NCBI RefSeq assembly: GCF_039542905.1
Contig: NZ_BAABIS010000001.1
Location: 310,001-374,000 of the forward strand
DNA length: 64,000 bases
Source of the DNA: Kitasatospora terrestris
GTDB taxonomy: Bacteria; Actinomycetota; Actinomycetes; Streptomycetales; Streptomycetaceae
Direction of reading: 5' to 3'
The notes beneath the pieces were generated by a model. It was given only the letters and a program-made list of their open reading frames with translations, did not search any database and was not told the DNA's origin. A program made the position numbers and the translations under genes. Shown piece after piece: positions 56,466 through 64,000 of this stretch. Every line of letters begins with the position of its first letter. The first letter of the stretch is position 1.

Positions 56466-58121
56466 TCAGCCGGAGACGGGCAGGGTGCTGGTGACCTGGA
56501 CGAGGCTCGCCGGGCCGGTGGCGGACGGGGCGCCGAACAGGTTGGCGGTGACCTGACCGCCCGCGCCGACCGTCCACAGGTCCGGGTCGCCGTCGGAGTC
56601 GATGTCGGCCGCCTGGAGGTCGACGTCGGCGCCGGTGTTCCAGCCGGTGGCCACCGGGAAGGCCCGGTAGGTCAGGGCGCCGGTGCCCGGGTCGGCGGCC
56701 AGGTCCTTCCAGAGGTCCAGCTCGCCGGTGGACTTCTTCCACAGGAACAGCGCGGTGGCCGTCCCGCCGCCCGGCACGGCGACCTCGGTGGAGGCGATCG
56801 TCCAGTCGTTCCAGTCGGTGCCGCCGTCGGGGGTGCGGACGTCCAGCGCCGTCGGCATGTCGAAGAAGTCGGCCATCGGGCCCGCGGGGTAGAGGGTCAG
56901 CGCGGTGCCGCCGCTGTCGGTGGGCGCGATGCCCAGCAGGTCGGGGAAGCCGGTATCGCGGCCGGCGACCGTCCCCGCCTCGGCGATCTGGGAGGGACGG
57001 TTGCCGGACCAGTCGTCGAGGGCGTAGCCGTTGGGGCCGTTCAGGGCCAGCGGGCCGCCGCTGCCGTCGCCGGCGCGCACGCTGGTGAGGCCGGCCCGGA
57101 TGCCGCCCGGCTGGTAGATCAGGACGTCCTGGAAGGAGCGTGCGGTGAACCGGCCGGTCAGCACGACGGCGCCGTCGAAGTCGGCCGGGGCCGGTTCGCT
57201 GCCGTAGCCCGGGCCGTCCTTGCCGATGTTGACGGCGGGTCCGACGCGGCCGTCACCGGTGCCCGGTGCCAGCCAGAGCCCCGAGGGCAGCCCGTGGCGC
57301 CCGCCGACCGTCACCAGGTCGGGTATGCCGTCGCCGGTCAGGTCGGCGGTGGTCAGGTTCGGCGGTGGGGCGGCGGCGTAGAGGACGGACTGCGTCGTGC
57401 CGCCGAAGTTTCCTCCCGGCGAGACGCTGGTGACCGCGAGGGTGTTGACGGCCCGGTCGGGCGTCAGCGTGATCACCGCGCGGCCGGCATCCGCCGGGAC
57501 GGTCACGGGGCCGCCGACGTTCAGCTGGTACTGGTAGGCGGCCGGCACCGTGCCGTCGGCGGGCGGGGCGACGGTCACCGTGACCGGCTTGCCGATCACC
57601 GCACCGCTCGCTGCTGCGACGACCGGGGCGCCCTGTCGGGTCGGGTCGAAGGAGAACCGGCAGGTCGGCGTCCACTGGCTCTTGCGGCCGTCGGCGTGGG
57701 CCCGGAACTGCCACACGAAGTCGGTGATCTTCCCGCCGGCGGCCGCCTCCAGGTCGGCGGCCGGCACCGGCACCACCGCGTCCTGGCCCGAGGTCACGGT
57801 CAGCTGCCCCGGCCGCACCTCCCGGACCGGCGTCTCCGGCGCGTCGGCCCGCGCGAGCCGGAACTCGGCGCTCGGCGCCGTCCCCGAGGCGCTCTCCAGC
57901 TTGGCGCGGAAGGAGATCTCGGTGTCGCCGATCACCGTGCCGCCGGCGCAGGCGCTGGCGGGGGCGGTGGCGGGCGAACTCGCGGTGGGACGGTCCTGTC
58001 CGGCGGGGGCCGCCGAGGCCGGCTGCGCGGTGCCGACGGCGACCAGCACCACGCCGACGGCCACCGAGGCCGCCGTCGAACGGCCGGCATGACGTGAGGA
58101 AGAAGAATGCACGGACGGCAT
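56466..58121 (-). CDS. Secreted FG-GAP/VCBS repeat protein
   Basis: 551 residues from the ATG at 58121. The frame extends 39 codons further, but this ATG begins a proper signal (VAVGVVLVAVGTAQPASA|AP). The N-terminal third resembles a Fn3-like pair (about 60-260). The C-terminal part has FG-GAP repeats with calcium-loop motifs DLTGDGIPDLVTV and DIDSDGDPDLWTV. Such proteins form beta-propellers on the cell surface or outside. The role is unknown. It is divergent from another secreted-protein gene across a 252-base gap, which suggests joint control. Confidence 0.8.
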   Translation of the reverse strand: MPSVHSSSSRHAGRSTAASVAVGVVLVAVGTAQPASAAPAGQDRPTASSPATAPASACAGGTVIGDTEISFRAKLESASGTAPSAEFRLARADAPETPVREVRPGQLTVTSGQDAVVPVPAADLEAAAGGKITDFVWQFRAHADGRKSQWTPTCRFSFDPTRQGAPVVAAASGAVIGKPVTVTVAPPADGTVPAAYQYQLNVGGPVTVPADAGRAVITLTPDRAVNTLAVTSVSPGGNFGGTTQSVLYAAAPPPNLTTADLTGDGIPDLVTVGGRHGLPSGLWLAPGTGDGRVGPAVNIGKDGPGYGSEPAPADFDGAVVLTGRFTARSFQDVLIYQPGGIRAGLTSVRAGDGSGGPLALNGPNGYALDDWSGNRPSQIAEAGTVAGRDTGFPDLLGIAPTDSGGTALTLYPAGPMADFFDMPTALDVRTPDGGTDWNDWTIASTEVAVPGGGTATALFLWKKSTGELDLWKDLAADPGTGALTYRAFPVATGWNTGADVDLQAADIDSDGDPDLWTVGAGGQVTANLFGAPSATGPASLVQVTSTLPVSG

Positions 58122-58373
58122 CGCTCTCGTACGGGGGCCGGTTCGGCCCCGATCGGCCCATACCGTAGCGCTGGTGATTCGACCTCGCACGGAATTTCGA
58201 AATGCGACCGGGCGGGGGGCCGTCCGCGCCGCATTCATCCGGTCACATTCGGTCGCGATGCATCCAATACGAAAAACCGAGTCTGACGCGTACCTTCCAT
58301 CCGCCTAACCTGATCGACGGCCCGACCTGACTGACCGTCAGGCCGTTTCGCTGATCCGAGGTGGAGAGAACCT

Positions 58374-60902
58374 GTGCTGAAAAGCCCGCGTCCGCCCCTG
58401 TCGATCCGTCCGCTGCGCGCCGTCACGGCCGCCGCCCTCACCACCGCCGTCGTCCTCTTCGGCCTGGCCGGCACCGCTCCGGTGGCCGCCGGCGCCGCCA
58501 GGAGCGGCCCGTCCACCGCCGCGGCCTCCGCGCTGGTCAAGAGCGCCCAGAACGTCACCCACCCCGGGGCGGCCGCGGCCGACCACGGGGACACCGTCAA
58601 CTGGACCGTCCGCTACGAGAACGCCGCCGCCGGAGCCGCCGCCCCGGCCACGATCACCGACCCGATCACGGGGGCCGGCAGCGCCCAGACGTACGTCCCC
58701 GGCTCGCTCCGCGTCCCGCCCGGCTGGACGCCGTCCTGGTCCACCGACGGCAGCACCTTCGCCCCCACCGACCCGGGCACGGCCACCACCGCCGTCCGCG
58801 CCGAGAACCCGCCCGTCCGCGGCACCGGCACCAGCCTCGCCGCGCCGCTGCTGGCGCCCGTCCGGCCCACCGCGCAGTCCACGGGCGGCGACGGGTTCAC
58901 CCCGATCCTGCACCGGACGGCCTCCGGGGAGGTCCAGGCGTGGAACATCTACCACCACGCCGGCCGGACCGCCCCGCAGGTGGTCTGCAGCAACCTGTCC
59001 ACCGGTCAGCCGTGCACCGGCGGACCGTGGCCCCGCCCGCTGAACACCACCGCCGGCCCGCTGGGCACCGGCGCCACCGGTGACATCGGCAGCCCGCTGA
59101 CACCCCAGTACGTGCTCGACCCCCAGCACCCCGGCCAGGTCCTCTACCCGGCCGTCACCGCCGGCTCCGTCGGCGTCGGCTGCCTGGACCTCGACGCGCA
59201 CGCCAACTGCGGCTACACCGCCCTCGCCCCCACCGGCACCACCCCGAGCAGCGCCAACAGCCTGGCCGGCCTGGTCCTCGCGGGCGACAACGTCTACGGC
59301 GTCGCCACCACCGGGCAGGTCCTGTGCCTGGCGGCGGCCACCCGCACCCCGTGCGCCGGCCAGCCGTACGCGCCCGTCGTCACCCCCAACCACGACCTGC
59401 CGAGCACCCCGAACTCCCTGTACCTCGGCGCGACGACGGTGGTGGGCGGCAAGGTCTTCGCCTCCTCCTCGCCCCAGGGCTCCGGCTCCACCGCCCCCGG
59501 CGCGCCCGCCATCGGCTGCTTCGACACCTCCACCCTGACCGCCTGCGCCGGCTGGACGACCCCGCACCTCGCCGGGCCGAACGCCGGCTACTACACGTAC
59601 GACGTCTACACCGCGTACGACACGGCCGGCCACCCGGACGGCGTCTGCACCAGCACCGTCGGCGGCGCCAACGTCCTGACCACCTGCTACGGCCTGGACG
59701 GCTCCGCGCGCAGCGCGCCGGGCACGCTGTCGACGCTGGCCGGAGGGGTGCTGACGTTCAACCCCGAGACGGTCACCACCGAGAGCGGGACGCGCAGCTA
59801 CTTCCCCGTCTGGGGCGGCAGCGTGGCCGGCGCGACGGTCTGCCACGACTGGACCACCGCCGCACCGTGCGCGGGCTTCCCGCTGCCCGCGACCCACCCG
59901 GGCGTCAACGGCGGCGCCACCCGCGACTACGGCTACACGTACGACACCACCACCCGCTGCCTGATCGCCCTCGGCGACGCCGGCGTGCTGTTCTCCCTCG
60001 ACCCGGCGACCGGCGCGACCCCGTGCGTGCACAGCGGCGCCGCCGTCACCCTCAAGCCCGCCGACTTCTACTGCGACGGCGCCACCGGCCACGTCCAGGC
60101 CTACACCCGGGCGCGGCTCACCGACATCGACCTCGCGCACGTCGACCTGGCAGCCTCCCGCGCCGTCGTCACCGACCCGGACGGCACCGTCGTCCTGACC
60201 ACCGCCCTCGCCCCGGACGGCACCGTCGACCTGTCCGGCATCCAGCCCGCCACACACCCCTCGATCACCGTCACCACCCAGCTGGTCCTCACCGGCACCG
60301 GGGACTTCACCGCCGACAACCACCCCGCCCTCGTCGTCGAGTACCAGGGCGACGCGCCGCAGGTCTGCTTCCGCACCACCGTCACGCCCGACTGCGCGAC
60401 CACGGCCCTCACCAACACCGCGACCGGCACCGACGCCACCGGGGCCCTGACCTCCAACACCGTCACCACCGCCGTCGCGCCGGGCGCCGGCTGCCAGCCG
60501 CGCGTCAGCGTCGAGAAGGAGATCTGCGGCTCCGGCAACCCCCACGACTGCGCACCCGGCGGCCCCGGCCCCTGGGCCAAGACCAGCCCCGTCGGCCTGC
60601 TGGGCCTGCTCGGCACCGCGCACTGGCGGATCACCGTCACCAACGCCGGCCCCGTCGCCGCCACCAACGTGACCGTCAACGACGCCGTCACCCCCGGCTG
60701 CCGGACGGCCGCCGGCACCTTCACCCTGCCCGCCGGAAGCAGCCGCGCGGTCTACTGCGACTCCTTCCTGCTCGCCCTCCCCCTCAAGAACACCGCCTCC
60801 GCCAGCTTCGTCCCCGCCAACTCCCCGCCCGGCACCGCCCCCACCACCACCGCCCCCTCCTCGGCGCTGGCCTGCTCCCTGCTCTGCATCCTCCACGACT
60901 GA
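58374..60902 (+). CDS. Large secreted protein with DUF11-like domains
   Basis: The 842-residue protein starts at a GTG with GGTGGAGAG upstream. The signal peptide is about residues 1-42 (TAAALTTAVVLFGLAGTAPVAAGA). A DUF11-like, bacterial-Ig-type domain lies near the N-terminus (about 55-120). A long Cys-paired middle follows (about 150-600), with repeated x-C-x(6-10)-C-A/T-G units suggestive of a disulfide-rich propeller. A second DUF11-like domain lies near 720-800 (WRITVTNAGPVAATNVTVNDAVTPGC). The end, ALACSLLCILHD, is Cys-rich and unusual. The role is unknown, possibly surface attachment. Confidence 0.75.
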   Translation: MLKSPRPPLSIRPLRAVTAAALTTAVVLFGLAGTAPVAAGAARSGPSTAAASALVKSAQNVTHPGAAAADHGDTVNWTVRYENAAAGAAAPATITDPITGAGSAQTYVPGSLRVPPGWTPSWSTDGSTFAPTDPGTATTAVRAENPPVRGTGTSLAAPLLAPVRPTAQSTGGDGFTPILHRTASGEVQAWNIYHHAGRTAPQVVCSNLSTGQPCTGGPWPRPLNTTAGPLGTGATGDIGSPLTPQYVLDPQHPGQVLYPAVTAGSVGVGCLDLDAHANCGYTALAPTGTTPSSANSLAGLVLAGDNVYGVATTGQVLCLAAATRTPCAGQPYAPVVTPNHDLPSTPNSLYLGATTVVGGKVFASSSPQGSGSTAPGAPAIGCFDTSTLTACAGWTTPHLAGPNAGYYTYDVYTAYDTAGHPDGVCTSTVGGANVLTTCYGLDGSARSAPGTLSTLAGGVLTFNPETVTTESGTRSYFPVWGGSVAGATVCHDWTTAAPCAGFPLPATHPGVNGGATRDYGYTYDTTTRCLIALGDAGVLFSLDPATGATPCVHSGAAVTLKPADFYCDGATGHVQAYTRARLTDIDLAHVDLAASRAVVTDPDGTVVLTTALAPDGTVDLSGIQPATHPSITVTTQLVLTGTGDFTADNHPALVVEYQGDAPQVCFRTTVTPDCATTALTNTATGTDATGALTSNTVTTAVAPGAGCQPRVSVEKEICGSGNPHDCAPGGPGPWAKTSPVGLLGLLGTAHWRITVTNAGPVAATNVTVNDAVTPGCRTAAGTFTLPAGSSRAVYCDSFLLALPLKNTASASFVPANSPPGTAPTTTAPSSALACSLLCILHD

Positions 60903-60913
60903 CCGCCCACGGA

Positions 60914-60956
60914 CGAGCCCTCCGCACGGCCCACCCCGGGCCGTACGGAGGGCTCG
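60914..60956 (+). terminator. Terminator after the DUF11-like gene
   Basis: 18-base inverted repeat with one mismatch (60914-60931 with 60939-60956) and a 7-base loop, 12 bases after the stop codon. Confidence 0.8.
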
Positions 60957-61058
60957 ACCCGTAGGCCTACGCTTGGAGGCCGCCGTCCGAGCTGAGCTGC
61001 GGCACCCGCGGCAGGTGCCGTTCGCCGAAGCGTGCCTGATGCCCACCCCCTCCGGAGG

Positions 61059-61589
61059 CTAGTGGTTGGGCGAGTAGGGGTACCAGATCTGGTTGTTCCC
61101 GTTCCAGCAGTCCCACTGCTGGGCGCGAACGCCGTTGATGGTGTACCGGCCGTCGACCTCCAGGCACTTGCCGCTGTGGACGTTGCGCAGGACGTAGCCG
61201 GTGCCGGGGACGTGGGCCCAGGTCCACTGCTGGCTGGCGCCGCCGGTGCAGGCCCACTGGCGGACCGGCGCGCCGTTGTCGGTGCGCCAGTCGGCGACCT
61301 CCAGGCACTTGCCGCTGTGGCCGTTGACCAGCGAGCCCGCGGGACCGGCCGTCAGGCTCCACTGCTGGCTGCCGCCGTAGTGGCAGTCCCACTGCCGGGC
61401 GGGGGCGCCGTTGTCGGTGCGCCAGTCCGCGATCTCCAGGCAGTGGGCGCTGTTGGCGATGCCCAGCACGACGACGTTCGGTACGCCGCTGGGGTGGTAG
61501 GGGCTCGCGGCGTTCGCGGTGGGTGCGCCCGCGAAGAGCGCGAGGCCGGTGCCCAGGAGGGCGGCGGCGGTCCGGGTCTTGAAGGCCAT
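61059..61589 (-). CDS. Secreted ricin-type beta-trefoil lectin
   Basis: 176 residues from the ATG at 61589, which gives a normal signal peptide (AALLGTGLALFAGAPTANA|AS). The mature part is one ricin B-type trefoil with three repeats, each containing a C-L-E-(I/V)-(A/D) block and a QxW-like end: QQWSL, QQWTW and QIWYP. Such domains bind galactose, xylan or other sugars. There is no catalytic domain attached, so it is a free secreted lectin-like protein. It stands alone on the minus strand. Confidence 0.88.
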   Translation of the reverse strand: MAFKTRTAAALLGTGLALFAGAPTANAASPYHPSGVPNVVVLGIANSAHCLEIADWRTDNGAPARQWDCHYGGSQQWSLTAGPAGSLVNGHSGKCLEVADWRTDNGAPVRQWACTGGASQQWTWAHVPGTGYVLRNVHSGKCLEVDGRYTINGVRAQQWDCWNGNNQIWYPYSPNH

Positions 61590-61726
61590 GGCGGCGGTTC
61601 CCGTCGGAGAGAGGTGCGGATGGGCGGTGGTGCGGCGGCCCGTCGCATGATCATCGGGCAGTCCGACCGGCACCCTAGCGGTTGGCACCGGAACGGTCGA
61701 CGCGGTTTCCGGGGGTCACACGCAGG

Positions 61727-61757
61727 GGCCCCGCCCACCGGTTCGGCGGGCGGGGCC
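61727..61757 (-). terminator. Terminator after the DUF3103 gene
   Basis: Perfect 10-base inverted repeat (61727-61736 with 61748-61757) around an 11-base loop, 18 bases past the stop codon. Confidence 0.7.
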
Positions 61758-61774
61758 TGGAGGGAGAGTGCGGG

Positions 61775-62926
61775 TCAGAACTGCTGGACGAAGTACGGCT
61801 CGACGGTCATGAAGCCGTTGCCGCGGGCGCCGTCGAGGCGGCCGGTGCTGGTGCGGGCGAGGGTGTACCAGGACTCGACGTAGTCGGGGTCGTCGGTCCA
61901 CCAGGAGGTGGGGAGTGCGCCCAGCACCGCGTTGACCAGCGCGATGTACGCGCCCTGGTCGGCGATGGTGAGCAGCACGGCGGCGACCGCCTGGGCGAGG
62001 GCCAGGTAGTTGGTGTCGCCGTCGTCCTCCATCAGGACGACGTCGGCGAGGTTGTACTTGTAGTTCGACCAGTTCACCAGGATCTGGTTGGGGCGGTAGA
62101 GCGTGCCGTCGTACTGCAGGTACGGCATCGCGACCGAGTCGACCCGGACCTTGCCGTCCAGGCCGAAGCCGGTGACCAGGGCGAACATCTCGGCGGCGCC
62201 CTTGAACCAGGGCTCCTCGTCGTCGGCGACCTGGATCGACGTGATCTTGGTGGCCCACCAGCCGGCGGCCGCCGTGGCCGACGCCGGGGCCGCGGTCTGG
62301 GCTCCCGTCGGCGCCTGGCTGCCGAACTCCCGCTGGAGCAGCGCGATTCCGGCCGCCAGGGTCCTGGCCGTGTCGAGGTCGACCAGATAGACGGGCCGCT
62401 CGGGCACCCGGGCGGTCTCCAGGACGTGGACCCGGCCGGCCGTGTCGTAGGCGCGCAGCGTACGGGCGTGCTCGTCGGTGGCGGCCGTCGCGACCAGCGG
62501 CACGGCGCCGCCGTCCAGGGCGCCGCGCATGGTGCGGTCGGCCAGCTGGACCCGCAGCAGCGGGCCGAGGTCGCCGCCGAGCCCCTTGGCCGCGGCGACC
62601 TCCCGGTCGGCTCGCGCGGTGGTGTCGGCGAGCTTCCGCGCGGAGGCGCCGGGAGCGGCGGCGGCGAGCGGGGTCAGTGCGGCGGGCCCGGCGCTGCCGG
62701 CTGTCGCGGTCCGTACGCGCTCGCGCAGGGCGGAGTCGGCGAGGGCGGTGGCGAGGGTGCGGGCGACCTGGTCCTCGATCGCGGTGACGCGGCCGGCGGC
62801 GACGGCGGGGTGCGCTGCGCCGGGGGGCTGCGGTGCGGGGGCGGCCACGGCCTGGCCCGCGCCGAGCGCGAGCAGCGGCAGGGCGGCGAGCGTCGCGACG
62901 GCGCGCCGCAGGCGGAACTGGGGCAT
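61775..62926 (-). CDS. Secreted DUF3103-like protein
   Basis: The 383-residue secreted protein has a signal peptide ending near residue 28 (GAGQAVA|AP). The first half is helical and Ala-rich (DQVARTLATALADSALRERVRTA). The second half has a beta-rich domain with WWATKITSIQVADDEEPWFKGAAEMFALVTGF and a D-x-D-rich LMEDDGDTNYLALAQAV. This fits the DUF3103 family of actinobacterial secreted proteins, whose function is unknown. No catalytic site can be named. It is divergent from the lipoprotein gene that follows. Confidence 0.72.
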   Translation of the reverse strand: MPQFRLRRAVATLAALPLLALGAGQAVAAPAPQPPGAAHPAVAAGRVTAIEDQVARTLATALADSALRERVRTATAGSAGPAALTPLAAAAPGASARKLADTTARADREVAAAKGLGGDLGPLLRVQLADRTMRGALDGGAVPLVATAATDEHARTLRAYDTAGRVHVLETARVPERPVYLVDLDTARTLAAGIALLQREFGSQAPTGAQTAAPASATAAAGWWATKITSIQVADDEEPWFKGAAEMFALVTGFGLDGKVRVDSVAMPYLQYDGTLYRPNQILVNWSNYKYNLADVVLMEDDGDTNYLALAQAVAAVLLTIADQGAYIALVNAVLGALPTSWWTDDPDYVESWYTLARTSTGRLDGARGNGFMTVEPYFVQQF

Positions 62927-63182
62927 GCGGGATCTCCAGACTCGTCGGGTGAGGTGTCGGAGCAGCAGTGCGCGTGGAGCGGCGCCGCCGCCTGGTGGGT
63001 CAGCGGCGCCATGACAAGTGAAGTGCTTCCCCGACCCGGGATCAACCCCCGTTCAACGAACTGTCAGTCCGTCGCGCGTGAACGCCCGCGGACGATCCGT
63101 CCGAGCGATCCGGCACCGATCTGACTGTTCATCAACTACGCTCCTCATTGGGCTGATCGGCCACGAGGTGGGGGTGGATCGG

Positions 63183-63788
63183 ATGGCGGGGTTCCGGCGG
63201 GGTGGTGCGGCGGCGGCGCTGCTGGTCTGCGCACTGCTGCTGACCGCGTGCGGCGGCGGCTCCGAGACGTCGGCCGACCGCGAGACGGGTCCGGGCCGCT
63301 TCCTGAAACCGCCGACCAACCTCTGCGAGTCCGTCGATCCGGCGCCGTTCGTGGCCGAGTACGGGACGCCCCGGCCGGGTGAGGACCACCTGGAGGCGAC
63401 CGTCCGGGACTGCTCGTTCGAGTTCGAGGGCCGGATGGGCAGTGCGCCGTACTTCCTTGACCTGTTCGCCGACTTCCGGCCGAGCGTGGAGGACGCCCGC
63501 TCGTCTTTCGCCCGGATGCGCGACAAGCCGAGCGACGACCGGTTCAGCGCGCTGGCGACGGTCAAGAAGCTCGGCGATGCCGCGTTCGCCTTCGACGAGG
63601 AGCCCAACGACCACGAGGTCCGCAGCATCCTGGTCGTCCGGCAGAGCAATCTCGTGGTCACCGTCTGGTGGGACGACACCGTCTACGGCTCCGGCCCCGA
63701 CCGGTCCGAGGAGCACCGCAACCAGATCCGGTCGAAGCTCGCGAACTACGCCGCTTCCGCCCTCACCAGGCTGGCCACCACCCCTTGA
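63183..63788 (+). CDS. Hypothetical lipoprotein, DUF3558-like
   Basis: 201 residues from the ATG at 63183; GTG codons at 63168 and 63174 are other possible starts. The signal ends in the lipobox LLTAC (Cys23), followed by a Gly/Ser/Thr linker. The mature domain has one likely disulfide (Cys in NLCESVD and in VRDCSFEFEG) and the pattern of DUF3558-type actinobacterial lipoproteins, with strands such as YFLDLFADFRPS and NLVVTVWWDD. These surface lipoproteins have no clear function. It is probably the last complete gene of the window. Confidence 0.75.
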   Translation: MAGFRRGGAAAALLVCALLLTACGGGSETSADRETGPGRFLKPPTNLCESVDPAPFVAEYGTPRPGEDHLEATVRDCSFEFEGRMGSAPYFLDLFADFRPSVEDARSSFARMRDKPSDDRFSALATVKKLGDAAFAFDEEPNDHEVRSILVVRQSNLVVTVWWDDTVYGSGPDRSEEHRNQIRSKLANYAASALTRLATTP

Positions 63789-64000
63789 CCCCGCGAGCCG
63801 GACGACTGCGCGTCAGATCCCGTCACCAGCAACGGACTTCGCCGTCTCACCCGCACGCCGCGTGATCGCGGGCGACTAGCATGCGGGCCGTCGACGGGCA
63901 GGGCGACGGGGGACGACCGCCTCGACCAGAGCCGGCTGTGCGTCCTGGTACTGGTGTGCACGTTCCCCGTGACGGTCGGCGCCTTCGTCGCGGCCCGACC
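63789..64000. other. Window end without an assignable gene
   Basis: Near the edge a plus-strand frame encodes a hydrophobic stretch (LCVLVLVCTFPVTVGAFVAA), which could be the first membrane segment of a gene that continues outside the window. No convincing start codon is seen for it. Confidence 0.3.

Noticed and set aside
60860-60902. Cys/Ser-rich C-terminus ALACSLLCILHD as a possible ribosomally made peptide core
   Set aside because: It is the end of an 842-residue secreted protein, not a short precursor, and no modifying enzyme is adjacent. The lanthipeptide locus is 8 kb away and has its own precursor.

Overview
The window is very GC-rich DNA with dense genes, strong third-position GC bias, many GTG starts and regulator families typical of streptomycetes (ROK, WYL, XRE/DUF5753 with DUF397, PAS-GAF-SpoIIE-HATPase phosphatases, class III lanthipeptide synthetases). 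It reads as a chromosomal segment of Streptomyces, Kitasatospora or a close relative. Most of it is accessory rather than core. No rRNA, tRNA or CRISPR array was seen.

Layout. 1-1.8 kb: end of an acyl-CoA dehydrogenase gene, an SDR dehydrogenase and a DUF1801 protein. 1.9-11.3 kb: a carbohydrate locus on the minus strand (solute-binding lipoprotein, two permeases, Gfo/Idh/MocA oxidoreductase, secreted GH16 glucanase, lipoprotein, second solute-binding protein), controlled from a divergent promoter shared with a ROK regulator. 11.3-18.8 kb: mixed single genes (resolvase-like protein, RDD protein, voltage-gated channel, AraC regulator, serine hydrolase, barstar homologue, a nine-residue repeat protein, histidine phosphatase). 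18.9-31.8 kb: regulator/transporter pairs (a frameshifted ArsR gene with an MFS gene; MerR with an MFS gene; WYL), a large PAS-SpoIIE phosphatase, GalU and YedK. 32-36 kb: uppP, a CX5R phosphatase, a complete IS5-type insertion sequence with its target duplication, and a DUF2975/XRE pair behind tandem operators. 36-40 kb: HhH DNA-repair protein, FolE, an Fe-S type SufR-like regulator, LysR and DoxX. 40-42.7 kb: a translation-related group: leader peptide, GNAT, an IF-1 paralogue and a single-chain PheRS-like enzyme. 43-48.5 kb: phosphatase, transposase remnant, XRE/DUF397 pair and a secreted NlpC/P60 hydrolase. 48.6-53.3 kb: a minimal class III (SapB/AmfS-like) lanthipeptide locus. 53.8-63.8 kb: small conserved proteins, VanZ, an alpha/beta hydrolase and a run of secreted proteins and lipoproteins (FG-GAP, DUF11-like, ricin-type lectin, DUF3103).

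How the genes work together. In the sugar locus the GH16 enzyme would cut beta-glucan outside the cell, the binding protein and permeases would import oligosaccharides (no ATPase gene is present, so a shared MsiK-type ATPase is expected), and the ROK protein would sense them. The same promoter architecture recurs in front of the resolvase-like gene, so the two genes probably share a regulator. In the lanthipeptide locus, LanKC would phosphorylate, eliminate and cyclise the 45-residue precursor, and the single ABC protein would export it. The GNAT-IF-1 transcript begins with a 17-codon leader peptide and alternative RNA pairings, which suggests control by ribosome behaviour. The PheRS-like gene lies just downstream, behind a probable terminator. 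That group and the lanthipeptide locus are the two most interesting parts of the window.
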